NCBI GenBank assembly: GCA_964494005.1
Contig: CAZBQE010000036.1
Coordinates: 1-9,343 of the forward strand
From: CAJBLF01 sp964494005
GTDB lineage: Bacteria > Patescibacteriota > Gracilibacteria > Absconditabacterales > Absconditicoccaceae
Direction: 5' to 3'
Length of the DNA stretch: 9,343 nucleotides
Shown here: piece after piece, positions 1 to 7,232 of the stretch
Layout: each line of letters starts with the position of its first letter
Position numbering within the stretch: position 1 is the first letter of the stretch
Notes under the pieces: model-generated
Databases searched by the model: none
What the model saw: the letters and a program-made list of their open reading frames with translations, nothing else
Told to the model about the DNA's origin: nothing
Program-made: the position numbers and the translations under genes

Positions 1-81
1 ACTCCTATTACTATTTATTTCATGACTATGTGCATTTCGAATTACATTTTGGTTGGGCTATTTTCTTAACTTAACTTACTC

Positions 82-111
82 TTGATTTTAATATTAAAAT
101 CATCATAAAAT
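82..111 (+). promoter_or_regulatory. Weak sigma70-like promoter candidate for the DUF4143 ATPase
   Basis: TTGATT at 82-87 and TAAAAT at 106-111 are separated by 18 bp and lie about 30 bp before the ATG at 141. An alternative -10, TAAGAT, is at 114-119. In DNA this AT-rich such matches arise easily by chance. The call rests only on position and on overlap with the palindrome at 83-102. Confidence 0.3.
83..102. repeat. 20-bp perfect palindrome, operator-like
   Basis: TGATTTTAAT is followed directly by its exact reverse complement ATTAAAATCA, giving a perfect 20-bp palindrome with no spacer. It overlaps the -35 region and spacer of the candidate promoter and ends 38 bp before the start codon at 141. 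This position would suit a dimeric repressor, possibly autoregulation. It is entirely A/T-rich except for two G:C pairs, so a chance origin cannot be excluded. Confidence 0.35.
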
Positions 112-140
112 GGTAAGATTTTAACACTTAACAAAATATC

Positions 141-1397
141 ATGTTTCTAAGAAAATCGTATATAAACCAAATCAAAACTATCATCTCCAAAGAAAAACTC
201 CTTGTAATCTTATGAGCGAGACAAGCAGGAAAAACATCATTACTCTATCTTTTAAAAGAAGAAGTGAGTATCAAAAAGAAATTCAATACTATCGTATATT
301 TCAATTTTGAAGATATTTTTGGTAAAAAAGAATTTATCAATAAACAGGATTTTTATGATTTCATCAAAACAAATACTGGTGCTGATATGCAAGACAAAAA
401 AACGCTCATCATGCTAGACGAAGTACAAGAAGTCAAAAACGCTCAATGATTACTCAAATCATTGTACGACGATAAAAAATATCAAGCAACAATTATAGCA
501 ACTTGATCAGGTATGCGACAATTATCCAGTGGATGATCGTCTTTAGTAGGTAGATGATGAGAGCTTATTGTCTATCCCTTTAGTTTCAAAGAATTCGTAG
601 AAAGTAAATGACTAGTTTTCCCAACAAAAATAGAAATTTCTCAGAGTTTACAAGAACAGTTCACTAATTTATGGAAAGAATTTTGTACGCGATGATGATA
701 TCCTGCGGTAATCTTCGCTAATAGTCAGGAGGATAAAATTACCGAACTTGGAAAGATTTTGACGAGGTTAGTAGAAAAAGATATAGCTTTTTGGCTTAAT
801 AAACAAGAACTTCCCGCGTTTGAAAAGGTTTTGCAATATGTGGTTCGTAATACAGGGAATCTTCTAAAATATGAAGCTATCTCACAAGAAATAGGAATAA
901 GCAAGAAAAATATAGAGTCTTATGTTTATTTTTTGAATAAAAGTCAGATTTTATATAATGTATATCCATTTTTCAAAGATAAAACCAAAGAACTTACTAC
1001 ACATCCAAAACTATATTTGTGAGATATCTGACTAATGACATTTTTAACCAAAAATTATGATCTTGCAAATGATGGTCGTGCTATTGAAAATAATACATTT
1101 TTGGAAATTTTGAAAAATAAGAAACATATACACGACGAAATAAAAATTTATAGAAAACTTAATAACAGCGAAATCGACTTTATTTACCAGTACACATCTG
1201 GAGAAATAATACCTATAGAAATCAAATCAGGGAATGAAACAACAATACCAAAAATATTTTATTCTTTTGATGAGGAATATCCAAAAACGAAGACATATAT
1301 CAAAACAACCAACAATATTTCTACAAAAAAGAAACTAGCAGACACAGATAAAAACGTTATTTTTTCACCAAATCGAAATATAAGTAATTGCATCTAA
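141..1397 (+). CDS. AAA family ATPase with DUF4143 (AAA_14/DUF4143) domain, 418 aa, UGA read as Gly
   Basis: This is an ATP-binding protein of the AAA_14 plus DUF4143 architecture; the cellular role of the family is poorly known. The Walker A loop is GARQAGKTS at residues 25-33, whose first Gly is a UGA at 213-215. Walker B is LIMLDE with D93 and E94. A TGSGMRQL sensor-like segment (about 121-128) and a VGRGGE box (about 136-141) follow, then PFSFKEF. The C-terminal part looks like a PD-(D/E)xK nuclease-like fold, with E316, the EIDF motif (D346) and PIEIKSG (E360, K362). There are 11 in-frame UGA codons, about half of all its glycines. With UGA as stop it breaks into pieces at 264-449, 759-1022 and 1035-1397. 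ATG 141 is the first start after the promoter region and gives the expected short N-terminus before Walker A. No Shine-Dalgarno precedes it. It ends in TAA. Homologues are often mobile or patchily distributed. The family call is firm; the function is not known. Confidence 0.9.
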
Positions 1398-1405
1398 TTT
1401 TTTAA

Positions 1406-1430
1406 CTTTTTTTAATTTAATTTAAAAAAG
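1406..1430. terminator. A/T-only near-palindrome after the ATPase gene, possible weak terminator
   Basis: The stretch runs from C1406 through a T7 run to an A6-G end at 1430 and is complementary to itself except at two symmetric positions and the centre. It begins 8 bp after the TAA at 1395-1397. The stem would be almost pure A:T and weak, so it is at best an inefficient terminator. Confidence 0.25.
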
Positions 1431-1481
1431 CCCTTCCTTTTAGTGATTGTGGGTTTAATTACGGACTACGAACCTACAACA

Positions 1482-1545
1482 CGCACTATCCGATATCCCC
1501 GACCTAATTGATCTCAGCGGTCTGTCGGAGCATCGGACTAGTGCG
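1482..1545 (+). ncRNA. Long imperfect hairpin, candidate structured RNA or recombination site
   Basis: CGCACTA (1482-1488) pairs with TAGTGCG (1539-1545) and TCCGAT (1489-1494) with ATCGGA (1532-1537), leaving a single bulged C1538 between the two helices. After a small internal loop, CCGAC (1499-1503) pairs with GTCGG (1524-1528) around a 20-nt apical loop. That is 18 base pairs in three helices. Outside the base, TACAAC (1475-1480) can pair at five of six positions with GTTATA (1549-1554) across an asymmetric loop. The structure is seen in the sequence; transcription and function are inference. Confidence 0.4.
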
Positions 1546-1561
1546 GAACGTTATACAAACA

Positions 1562-1577
1562 TCCCGACCAGTCGGGA
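1562..1577. repeat. Short GC-rich inverted repeat
   Basis: TCCCGAC and GTCGGGA form a perfect 7-bp inverted repeat separated by only two bases (CA). A 2-nt loop is tight for RNA, so it may act as a DNA palindrome, or open one or two pairs when transcribed. It lies 17 bp after the long hairpin and is part of the GC-rich island. Confidence 0.5.
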
Positions 1578-1623
1578 CGCTACCTCCACTCTACCCAAGA
1601 AGTGGTTCAATACCCCGCCCGCG

Positions 1624-1667
1624 TTTCGCTTTGCTTCACTGCGTCTGGCTCAAGCGGAATTTTTTTT
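1624..1667 (+). terminator. Intrinsic terminator for rightward transcription at the end of the GC-rich island
   Basis: TTTCGCTT (1624-1631) pairs with AAGCGGAA (1652-1659) as an 8-bp stem with one G-U pair and a 20-nt loop. It is followed immediately by eight T residues (1660-1667). On the other strand the stem is not followed by T residues, so it would stop transcripts coming from the left. It lies about 230 bp after the ATPase stop codon, which implies that the island itself is transcribed. The T run overlaps the stop codon of the convergent esterase gene. Confidence 0.5.
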
Positions 1668-3030
1668 ATTGCAATCCTTCAAAAAAATCCACAATCATTT
1701 TCCCTGCATACTCAGGCCGGAGATGCGGATAATAGCTACCGTTGGAAGTATACGATTCCGTATAAGGACACCAGATCACCGGCGCGTCTTTGAGACAGTT
1801 GGTATAGATAACACAATTTCCCACTGAGCCGTAAGGAATAGTTTCTTCTGTACAGCCATTCTGTCTAAGCATTTGATCACGAGCGGTTACCGCTGCAGCA
1901 TACGGACTCAAATTATCGTTTGGATTCTGCATCGTAATAGCAGCCACTGGACCATTACAAGTATTTATCGTAGTTCCACCTCATACACTTCCGATAGCAC
2001 GAATAACATTACCACGTGCACAAGATAAGCTATTGGTAAACCAAGCACCAAGCGAATGTCCGACAACATAAATCTGATCCATGTCGATACAGTAATTTTC
2101 CGTAAAATCTTTGACAATCTGATCGAATAACGCAAAATCTCTTAACTGACTTGATATATCGCCTCCATTACTTCGATTACGCGGAGATGTTTCTTCCGGT
2201 AAACCGCTCGGATATACAATAATTGCGTTACCGTTCACTTCATCATTGAGATCATAATACGCACGAACTTGTTCATTGGAATTGGTACGCCCATGAAACG
2301 CAAGAATAAGTTTGATCGGTGTATCTTTTGTATATTTGTTACCAATTTCTGTAATATAATTACGTGTTAGACCATTAACATATGATGACGTAATAGGAGT
2401 ACTCGGTACGGTCTTTCCACATCCTGGAGAACGGGAATCACGAATATCGTTAAAAGTTAATTGTCCAGCCTTATTGAGCATAAGTTGATGAATCAAATAC
2501 GACATCTCTCCACGCGTAATATTCTTGGTCGGCACATACGCATATTTTGAAAAAACGTTATTATCATGAACAAAGTCTAAATAAATTTGATATCGTTTGT
2601 CCTCAGATTTTGGTGAATCGAGATCAACACCATAGGTCTCCAAAGCCATCTTGAGCGCTTCTACAAAAATAACGGTCTGCGTAGGTTTAAATGTACCATC
2701 AGTATATCCTTTGACGATAGTATGATCTTTGGCATAACACACATATTTCGCATACCGTTGATCAGCTACATCAGGGAAACATCCCATTCAACTCCCGACT
2801 CCTTCACCCAGATGAGATTTCAAAATAATTTTCATAATCTCCGCACGATTAATTTCACGATCCGGACCAAAAGTTCCATCAGTATATCCTTCAACCACAT
2901 CATGATCATAGAGATACTGGATACTTTCACGATACTGATGATTCACAATATCTGTTGCTGTCGCCGCAAACACGCTACTTCACGACACAAAAAACAAAGC
3001 AAACAAAACAATAACAAACAAATATTTCAT
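1666..3030 (-). CDS. Secreted SLH-domain protein with C-terminal PHB depolymerase/feruloyl esterase-like (CE1/LpqC-type) hydrolase, 454 aa
   Basis: Residues 1-22 are a signal peptide (MKYLFVIVLFALFF..., likely cut after VFA). Two clear S-layer-homology repeats follow at about 26-76 and 84-135, both with GYTDGTF, and a weaker third at about 150-190 (NITRGEMSYLIHQL). The rest is an alpha/beta hydrolase resembling extracellular esterases: LAFHGRTNSNEQ for the oxyanion region, GHSLG with nucleophile S326, NPND with D372, and YYPH with H436 as a plausible triad. SLH repeats usually bind cell-wall polymers, so an S-layer- or envelope-tethered esterase is inferred; the substrate is unknown. There are three in-frame UGA codons: residue 17, the junction at 2788-2790, and 1981-1983. 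Only about 8% of its glycines are UGA, far fewer than in its neighbours, and its base composition is richer in G+C. The start lies 19 bp after the stop of the gene at 3050-4168, so the two probably share a transcript. No Shine-Dalgarno. Confidence 0.88.
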
Positions 3031-3049
3031 AAAAATGAATAAAATAAAA

Positions 3050-4168
3050 TTAAAAAATAACCGTAAAATCTCCTCAGATTGTTCATTGAACGGTTGGTTT
3101 TTTCAACAAAATCCTGACATCATATTCTCCTACACGACCTTGTCATTGGATCGTATAAAATCTATCAGCAATTTCATGAGGGAAAGTAAATTGATATTCG
3201 AGATAGGGATAAACAGTACCGGTATAAGTACGAAAAAGATTCACAGCACCAAACGAAAGACAAAGTCAGGTATACACGCCCCCATCAAGAATAGTAGAAA
3301 ACGAATCTGTTTCGATATCGCCAGCTACAGAAGAGACAACCGTATGTTTGAGAAGATTCGTACCATGAGCTATGAAGGTATAGTTACCAAAAACAGAATC
3401 TATACTACCTCCAGCATTGATAATAGACTCTCTCAAAGCATTATCCTTATATTCATCGACTTGCATTCCACTATAATAAAAAACCGTTATCGTAGGATAG
3501 ATCGTAAATCATTGTCCCTGATACCATCCTTGCAAAGATCGAGAAAGCGCAATATCATCATAGATACCATCACTATCAGGATCACAGTAAACACCGACAT
3601 AACTATCACAAAGATCTGCAGGACCTATTCATCCAAATTCATCATACACCTTAGGAGGTAATCTAAACATTCAAGTAAATTCGCCACCAGAAAAAAAGAC
3701 TGAATTGGTTCATCACGTATAATACAAATTTCACGAAGTAGTAGTATCATATTGCAACAAAAAGCTTTCTATATACTGATATCAAAGTTGATTATAACGC
3801 GAACTATCACCTGTCAAATACGAAAGCATCGGATCAGTATTTCCCATACCAGATGAAGGAATCTGAAAAGTTCTAGATCTTATATTTCGAACAAATCATT
3901 GTTGATCACCAGACAAAAGTTCTGGTGTATAATCACTCATTGGACCATATCCTGTAGTTCACAAAAATCACCCTGATCACTCAAATCATGGTTGTCTATA
4001 TCTCAAACTAAGTTCTGCTCTCTCTATCGAAGAAAGTGCTCCATAATACGCACTATGATATTGCTGCACCGTCCCAAGATTTTGCATAAATGGAAAAAAT
4101 ACAGAATACACACTAACCAATATTCCTATAGCAACAACTAAGAGAACTAGTGTAAAAACTAAAAACAT
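3050..4168 (-). CDS. Membrane-anchored surface or pilus-associated protein of unknown function, 372 aa
   Basis: I do not recognise a named family. The protein starts with a single hydrophobic segment (about 1-25, MFLVFTLVLLVVAIGILV). A helix-like stretch rich in Tyr, Ser and Glu follows (about 40-58, SAYYGALSSIERAELSLRY), then a long polar, Gly/Tyr/Ser-rich exterior part. The N-terminal layout resembles PilX-type minor pilins, but no GFxxxE prepilin cleavage motif is present. CDPDSDGIYDD at 195-205 matches the DxDxDG calcium-binding loop of thrombospondin type 3 or EF-hand-like repeats. Sixteen in-frame UGA codons, about a third of its glycines, leave only fragments (3266-3466, 3986-4168) if UGA is read as stop. 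ATG 4168 is the only ATG after an in-frame TAA at 4226-4228. The gene ends in TAA 19 bp before the esterase gene, which suggests co-transcription and a shared cell-surface role. The reading frame is firm; the function is not. Confidence 0.8.
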
Positions 4169-4179
4169 AAAATATTTTA

Positions 4180-4207
4180 ATGAAAGATGAAAGATGAATG
4201 ATGAATG
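4180..4207. repeat. Heptamer tandem array (ATGAAAG/ATGAATG), 4 units
   Basis: The units are ATGAAAG, ATGAAAG, ATGAATG, ATGAATG in exact 7-bp register, just upstream of the gene at 3050-4168. The array is roughly the inverted complement of the array at 4267-4300. Confidence 0.7.
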
Positions 4208-4227
4208 ATTTTCGTATTTGTAAGATT

Positions 4228-4252
4228 ATGACCTATTGTAAATTACCATAGT
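4228..4252 (-). repeat. Intergenic core repeat, copy A
   Basis: On the minus strand this reads ACTATGGTAATTTACAATAG followed by GTCAT. It aligns with the copies at 4831-4859 and 8907-8934 over the shared block GTAATTT-ACAATAG. Similarity to the 4831 copy extends outwards: both have ACAAATAC and ATTCA downstream and AATGTATGA upstream. The copy lies between two leftward genes and has heptamer arrays on both sides. Confidence 0.55.
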
Positions 4253-4266
4253 ATATAATATTACAA

Positions 4267-4300
4267 GTCATACATTATACATTATTCATTATTCATTTAG
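4267..4300. repeat. Heptamer tandem array (ATTATAC/ATTATTC)
   Basis: The units are GTCATAC, ATTATAC, ATTATTC, ATTATTC, ATTTAG in 7-bp register. The array runs to within four bases of the stop codon of the zinc-ribbon gene. Bases 4281-4296 can pair with 4194-4209 over 16 positions, two of them G-U on the plus-strand RNA. Confidence 0.7.
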
Positions 4301-4303
4301 TTT

Positions 4304-4771
4304 TTAAAGGTCAATATTTGGTGCTCCACAAATGTTACAATAAGCAAACGAATGGGAATAATTATTACCGCATTCCTTGCATTTAACTTTAAGTCTTTCA
4401 CCACAGGCAATACAGCAAAGATATTCTTTAGGATTCAAGGTATGACAGTTATAACATTCCACAAGATTGGAAGCACATGCTTCTCTCCGAGGAATCCTAT
4501 CTTTTTTGTAATAAATCGGTCTGATGAGATGATAGATTGGCAATCAAACAATCGGTGTCAAAAACGTCACCAAAAGAATGCTTATTACCTGCAAGCTAAA
4601 ACTATTAGTTCTATTGATAATATCTCTTGTAGTCCAGATAATAACGATAATCCATAAAAAAATAAAAAACATGACAGCGATATTGATCCACAAAGCCATA
4701 CCACTTGCAGAAAAAATCGACGAAAAGCTTCGTGTTGATTTATCAATAACCGTACCGACACTCGTATCCAT
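4304..4771 (-). CDS. Small membrane protein with two TM helices and a double zinc ribbon, 155 aa
   Basis: Residues 26-46 and 61-83 are hydrophobic helices. The C-terminal 50 residues are a double zinc ribbon: C106/C109 with C120/C123, then C131/C134 with C145/C148, each pair CxxC. The knuckles CYNC, CIAC, CKEC and CNIC are all intact, as in the DZR family. One UGA at 4544-4546 encodes G76 within the second helix (PIVGLPIYHL); read as stop, it would separate the membrane part from the zinc ribbon. DZR domains serve many proteins as binding modules, so the specific role is unknown. The ribbon is probably cytoplasmic, but this is not proven. It lies 160 bp after the RelA/SpoT gene and 135 bp before the surface protein gene. 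ATG 4771 has no Shine-Dalgarno, only A/T-rich heptamers upstream. Confidence 0.85.
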
Positions 4772-4778
4772 AAATAAA

Positions 4779-4813
4779 AATTAAGAATTAAAAATTAAGA
4801 ATTGATAATGTAT
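4779..4813. repeat. Heptamer tandem array (AATTAAG type), 5 units
   Basis: The units are AATTAAG, AATTAAA, AATTAAG, AATTGAT, AATGTAT in 7-bp register, directly upstream of the zinc-ribbon gene. The AATTAAG unit recurs on the opposite strand in the array at 7178-7228. Confidence 0.7.
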
Positions 4814-4830
4814 GATATATCATAGTACAA

Positions 4831-4859
4831 ACTACAGTAATTTCACAATAGTCCATTTC
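4831..4859 (+). repeat. Intergenic core repeat, copy B
   Basis: ACTACAGTAATTTCACAATA followed by GTCCATTTC matches copy A (minus strand at 4228-4252) and copy C (minus strand at 8907-8934). The upstream TATATCAT (4816-4823) is shared with copy C. The copy lies between two leftward genes, with heptamer arrays at 4779-4813 and 4905-4932 on its sides. Confidence 0.55.
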
Positions 4860-4885
4860 AACAAATACCAACATTATTCACTTGT

Positions 4886-4907
4886 CCTCGAATGAGGGTT
4901 ATTAACC
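4886..4907. repeat. Two small adjoining inverted repeats downstream of RelA/SpoT
   Basis: CCTC (4886-4889) pairs with GAGG (4894-4897), and GGTTA (4897-4901) with TAACC (4903-4907). They sit 25-45 bp beyond the RelA/SpoT stop on its coding strand. No T run follows, so they are at most a weak transcript end. Confidence 0.3.
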
Positions 4908-4932
4908 ATTAATTATTCATTGTTCATTTAGT
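4905..4932. repeat. Heptamer tandem array (ATTATTC/ATTGTTC) touching the RelA/SpoT stop
   Basis: The units are ACCATTA, ATTATTC, ATTGTTC, ATTTAGT in 7-bp register. The last unit reaches the final base of the RelA/SpoT stop codon. The ATTATTC unit is identical to that of the array at 4267-4300, which likewise ends next to a gene 3' end. Confidence 0.6.
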
Positions 4933-7145
4933 TAAGATATTTTCTTCTTCATAACCTTTAGAGAATCATCATGTTTTTTCAAGCTATTGATAAGAAAAGC
5001 GATCTTTCCTGGATTAGTAAATTCCGTTTCAAAAGCAAAAAGACTCATATTTTCCTGAAGATTTTTCATTGTTACATTGAGAACTGGGATATTAAGATCA
5101 TTGAAGATTTTCATCATACCGATAATATTTCCTTGTTTATTGGATATTTTAAGCTCAATTCGAATTTTGTATACATTCTCTTCTTGTCCAGCTCGATGTG
5201 CTTCCAAAAGCTTATCAAAAGCTATTGTTTTCATACCCCTACACCCGACCTCATGAATTCTGATACCATCTCTACCAGTTTTGGCAATAATTTTCATAGT
5301 AGAATTCGGTTTACATTCATGGCAAAAATAATAATTGATCAATTCATCACCATCCACAATAACCTTGAGACTTTCTTTGAATGTATCAAGATCTTTTTGT
5401 ACCAATTGAGGTCACGGCATCTCTTTTTTTTGTGCAGCAATTTCTTTTGGATACACAGATTTTATAAAATGAGAATAAGTATTTTTTTTATCATAAATCG
5501 CCAACAAATACCTTTCCACCTCATCCTTTGAATATTTTTTGCTAATCTGATCTCCTGTCGAACGAAACAAAGGCAATCAAAAAATCTTGAGATGTTTATT
5601 CAATTCTTGAAGCGATTGAGCAATTATCTGATCTTTTTGTTCGCTCTTGAGGAATTTAACCAAATTATTCTTGGCACCAGACGTATGAAGAAATTCCAAT
5701 CGATGTTTATTGGCAGAATATTTATTTTTGAAAGTATTAATTTTGATCACATCTCACGTTTGTGGCTGATAACTAATAGATTTGATTTCTCAATTCACGA
5801 TAGCATTTTTGAACGACAAACCAATATCACTATGTACAGCAAACGCAAAATCAAGCACCGTACTTCCCGTAGGTAATTCAATAACGTCTCCTTGTGGAGT
5901 ATAAAGAAAAATACGCTTTTCAAGAATTTCGATATTGAGTTCTTTTTTGAATTGTTCCTTGTCATCCAATGACTTATAATTATTTACGATTTCTTGAAGT
6001 TTCTTGATCCATTCACCTTGTTGTTGCGGTACTTTGACTGGCGCATTATGTTCAAAATACGCAAAATGTGCAGCTACACCAAACTCAGCAACTTCATCCA
6101 TTTCATGAGTCCTAATCTGAATTTCTGTAGGGAAACGAAACATACCAAGCACCGTAGTATGAATACTTTGATAACCATTAAATTTAGGAACTGCAATATA
6201 ATCCTTAATTTTTTTGATCAATGGTGTATAATATTTATGGATGATACCAAGTACCATATAACAATCACTTACGGTATTGGTAACAACCCTATACGCAAGC
6301 AAATCCATTACATTACTGATTTCGGTAGTCTTATATCTTCTTTGTAATTTTTCAAACACTCTATATGGACTTTTGATCCTTCATTTGACTTCAAAATCTT
6401 GGATGCCTTCTTCTTTGAGAAGATTCGTAAGAATCTTGATTCCTTTTTCAGTATATTTTTCTCCTTCACCAAAATATCTCTTGAGATAATCAAAAATAGC
6501 ATTGAATGCTTCCTCTTCAAGCACTTTAAACGATCAATTTTCCAAATACAACTGATAATGATACAATCCAAGTCTTTTGGCAATAGGAACATAAATTTTC
6601 ATCGTTTCCTGAGCAATCTTCATTCTTTTGGAAGGATTGGGATGATATTGAAGCGTCTGAATATTATGAATACGATCTGCAAGCTTCACAAAAATAACCC
6701 TCAAATCACGTGCCATCGCAAGAAAAGTTTTTTTGAGTGTTTCTAGATGTCTATCTTCTCATTTATATTTGATTTTCGAGACTTTGACCATTCCTTCACA
6801 AAGCTGAGCAACTTCATCACCAAACTCTTTTTCTATCTCTTTTTGCGTGACATTACAATCTTCGATAACATCATGCAAAAGACAAGTCTGAATCGTTTCC
6901 AAATCAGGCTTCATATCCATCAAAAATTTTGTAGCTCTCAAAGGATGAATAATATACGGTTCACCTGAAAGCCTAAACTGTCATGCGTGTTTTTTTTTGG
7001 CATATTCATAAGCTTTGGTGATTCCAGATAGCTGTTCTCAAGGAAGATATTTTTTTGCCCTTTGAATAATTTTATCCAAAAGTATCTCCGGATCGTGGAT
7101 CAAGGATTCATAATCAAAAAATATACCTAATCTTTTAATATCCAT
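4932..7145 (-). CDS. relA/spoT: Bifunctional (p)ppGpp synthetase/hydrolase, long RelA/SpoT (RSH) protein, 737 aa
   Basis: Long RSH enzymes make (p)ppGpp from ATP and GTP/GDP and also hydrolyse it, driving the stringent response at the ribosome. The HD hydrolase domain has H67 (YIIHP), H91-D92 (LLHDVIED) and D157 (KLADRIHN), so hydrolysis looks intact. The synthetase domain has GRIKS at 255-259 (G255 is a UGA), D281, the basic KIKD motif at 312-315 (typical of bifunctional enzymes, against acidic in RelA), NGYQSIHTT at 323-331 and E341 in EIQIRT. A TGS domain starts near 409 (RIFLYTPQGDVIELP). A zinc-finger-like region has C608, C611, H631 and C635, and an ACT domain fills about 655-737. The length matches full RSH proteins. 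Nine in-frame UGAs split it into pieces such as 4932-5405, 5790-6359, 6534-6716 and 6759-6941. It starts at ATG 7145, 87 bp after the prepilin stop, without a Shine-Dalgarno, and ends in TAA. Confidence 0.96.
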
Positions 7146-7177
7146 ACTCTACCGCTATATTATTAAATTTAAAATTT

Positions 7178-7228
7178 CTAATTTCTAAACATCTAATTAT
7201 CTAAATTCTTAATTCTAAATTCTTAATT
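7178..7228. repeat. Heptamer tandem array (CTAAATT/CTTAATT), about 7 units
   Basis: The units are CTAATTT, CTAAACAT, CTAATTAT, CTAAATT, CTTAATT, CTAAATT, CTTAATT; two are 8 bp long. The array fills most of the 87-bp gap between the prepilin and RelA/SpoT genes. On the minus strand the repeating unit is AATTAAG/AATTTAG, as at 4779-4813. No core repeat is seen here. Confidence 0.7.
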
Positions 7229-7232
7229 CAAT

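Larger units (their letters stand above)
1441..1660. other. GC-rich, hairpin-rich intergenic island between convergent genes
   Basis: This stretch is about 45-60% G+C by 60-bp block, while the flanking AT-rich intergenic DNA is far lower. It holds no convincing gene: open frames across it (for example 1508-1732) have no recognisable domain and run into the antisense of the esterase. It does hold several inverted repeats: a long hairpin at 1482-1545, a 7-bp hairpin at 1562-1577, a 5-bp stem pairing 1586-1590 with 1601-1605, and a terminator hairpin at 1624-1659. The sharp compositional boundaries suggest a transferred or repeated element, or a structured RNA. Confidence 0.6.

Noticed and set aside
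141..1397. ATPase gene interpreted as a pseudogene broken by stop codons
   Set aside because: All the apparent stops are UGA, and they fall at glycine positions including Walker A; there are no frameshifts and no internal TAA or TAG.
1580..1625. tRNA-like T-arm (GGTTCAATACC)
   Set aside because: The 5-bp T-stem does not pair beyond three positions, and no acceptor, D or anticodon arms fit at the right spacing on either strand.
1508..1793. Overlapping plus-strand open frames across the GC-rich island
   Set aside because: They are short, overlap each other in different frames, have no recognisable domain and run into the antisense of the esterase C-terminus with its catalytic His.
3035..3661. 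Long plus-strand open frame of 208 codons
   Set aside because: It is antisense to the surface protein gene, with no recognisable domain, and the minus frame is supported by consistent UGA-glycine coding and a good operon fit.
4180..4300. CRISPR array
   Set aside because: The repeats are only 7 bp, degenerate and contiguous without spacers; no cas genes are in the window.
4971..5531. Plus-strand open frame of 186 codons
   Set aside because: It is the shadow of the RelA/SpoT gene, whose domains on the minus strand are unambiguous.
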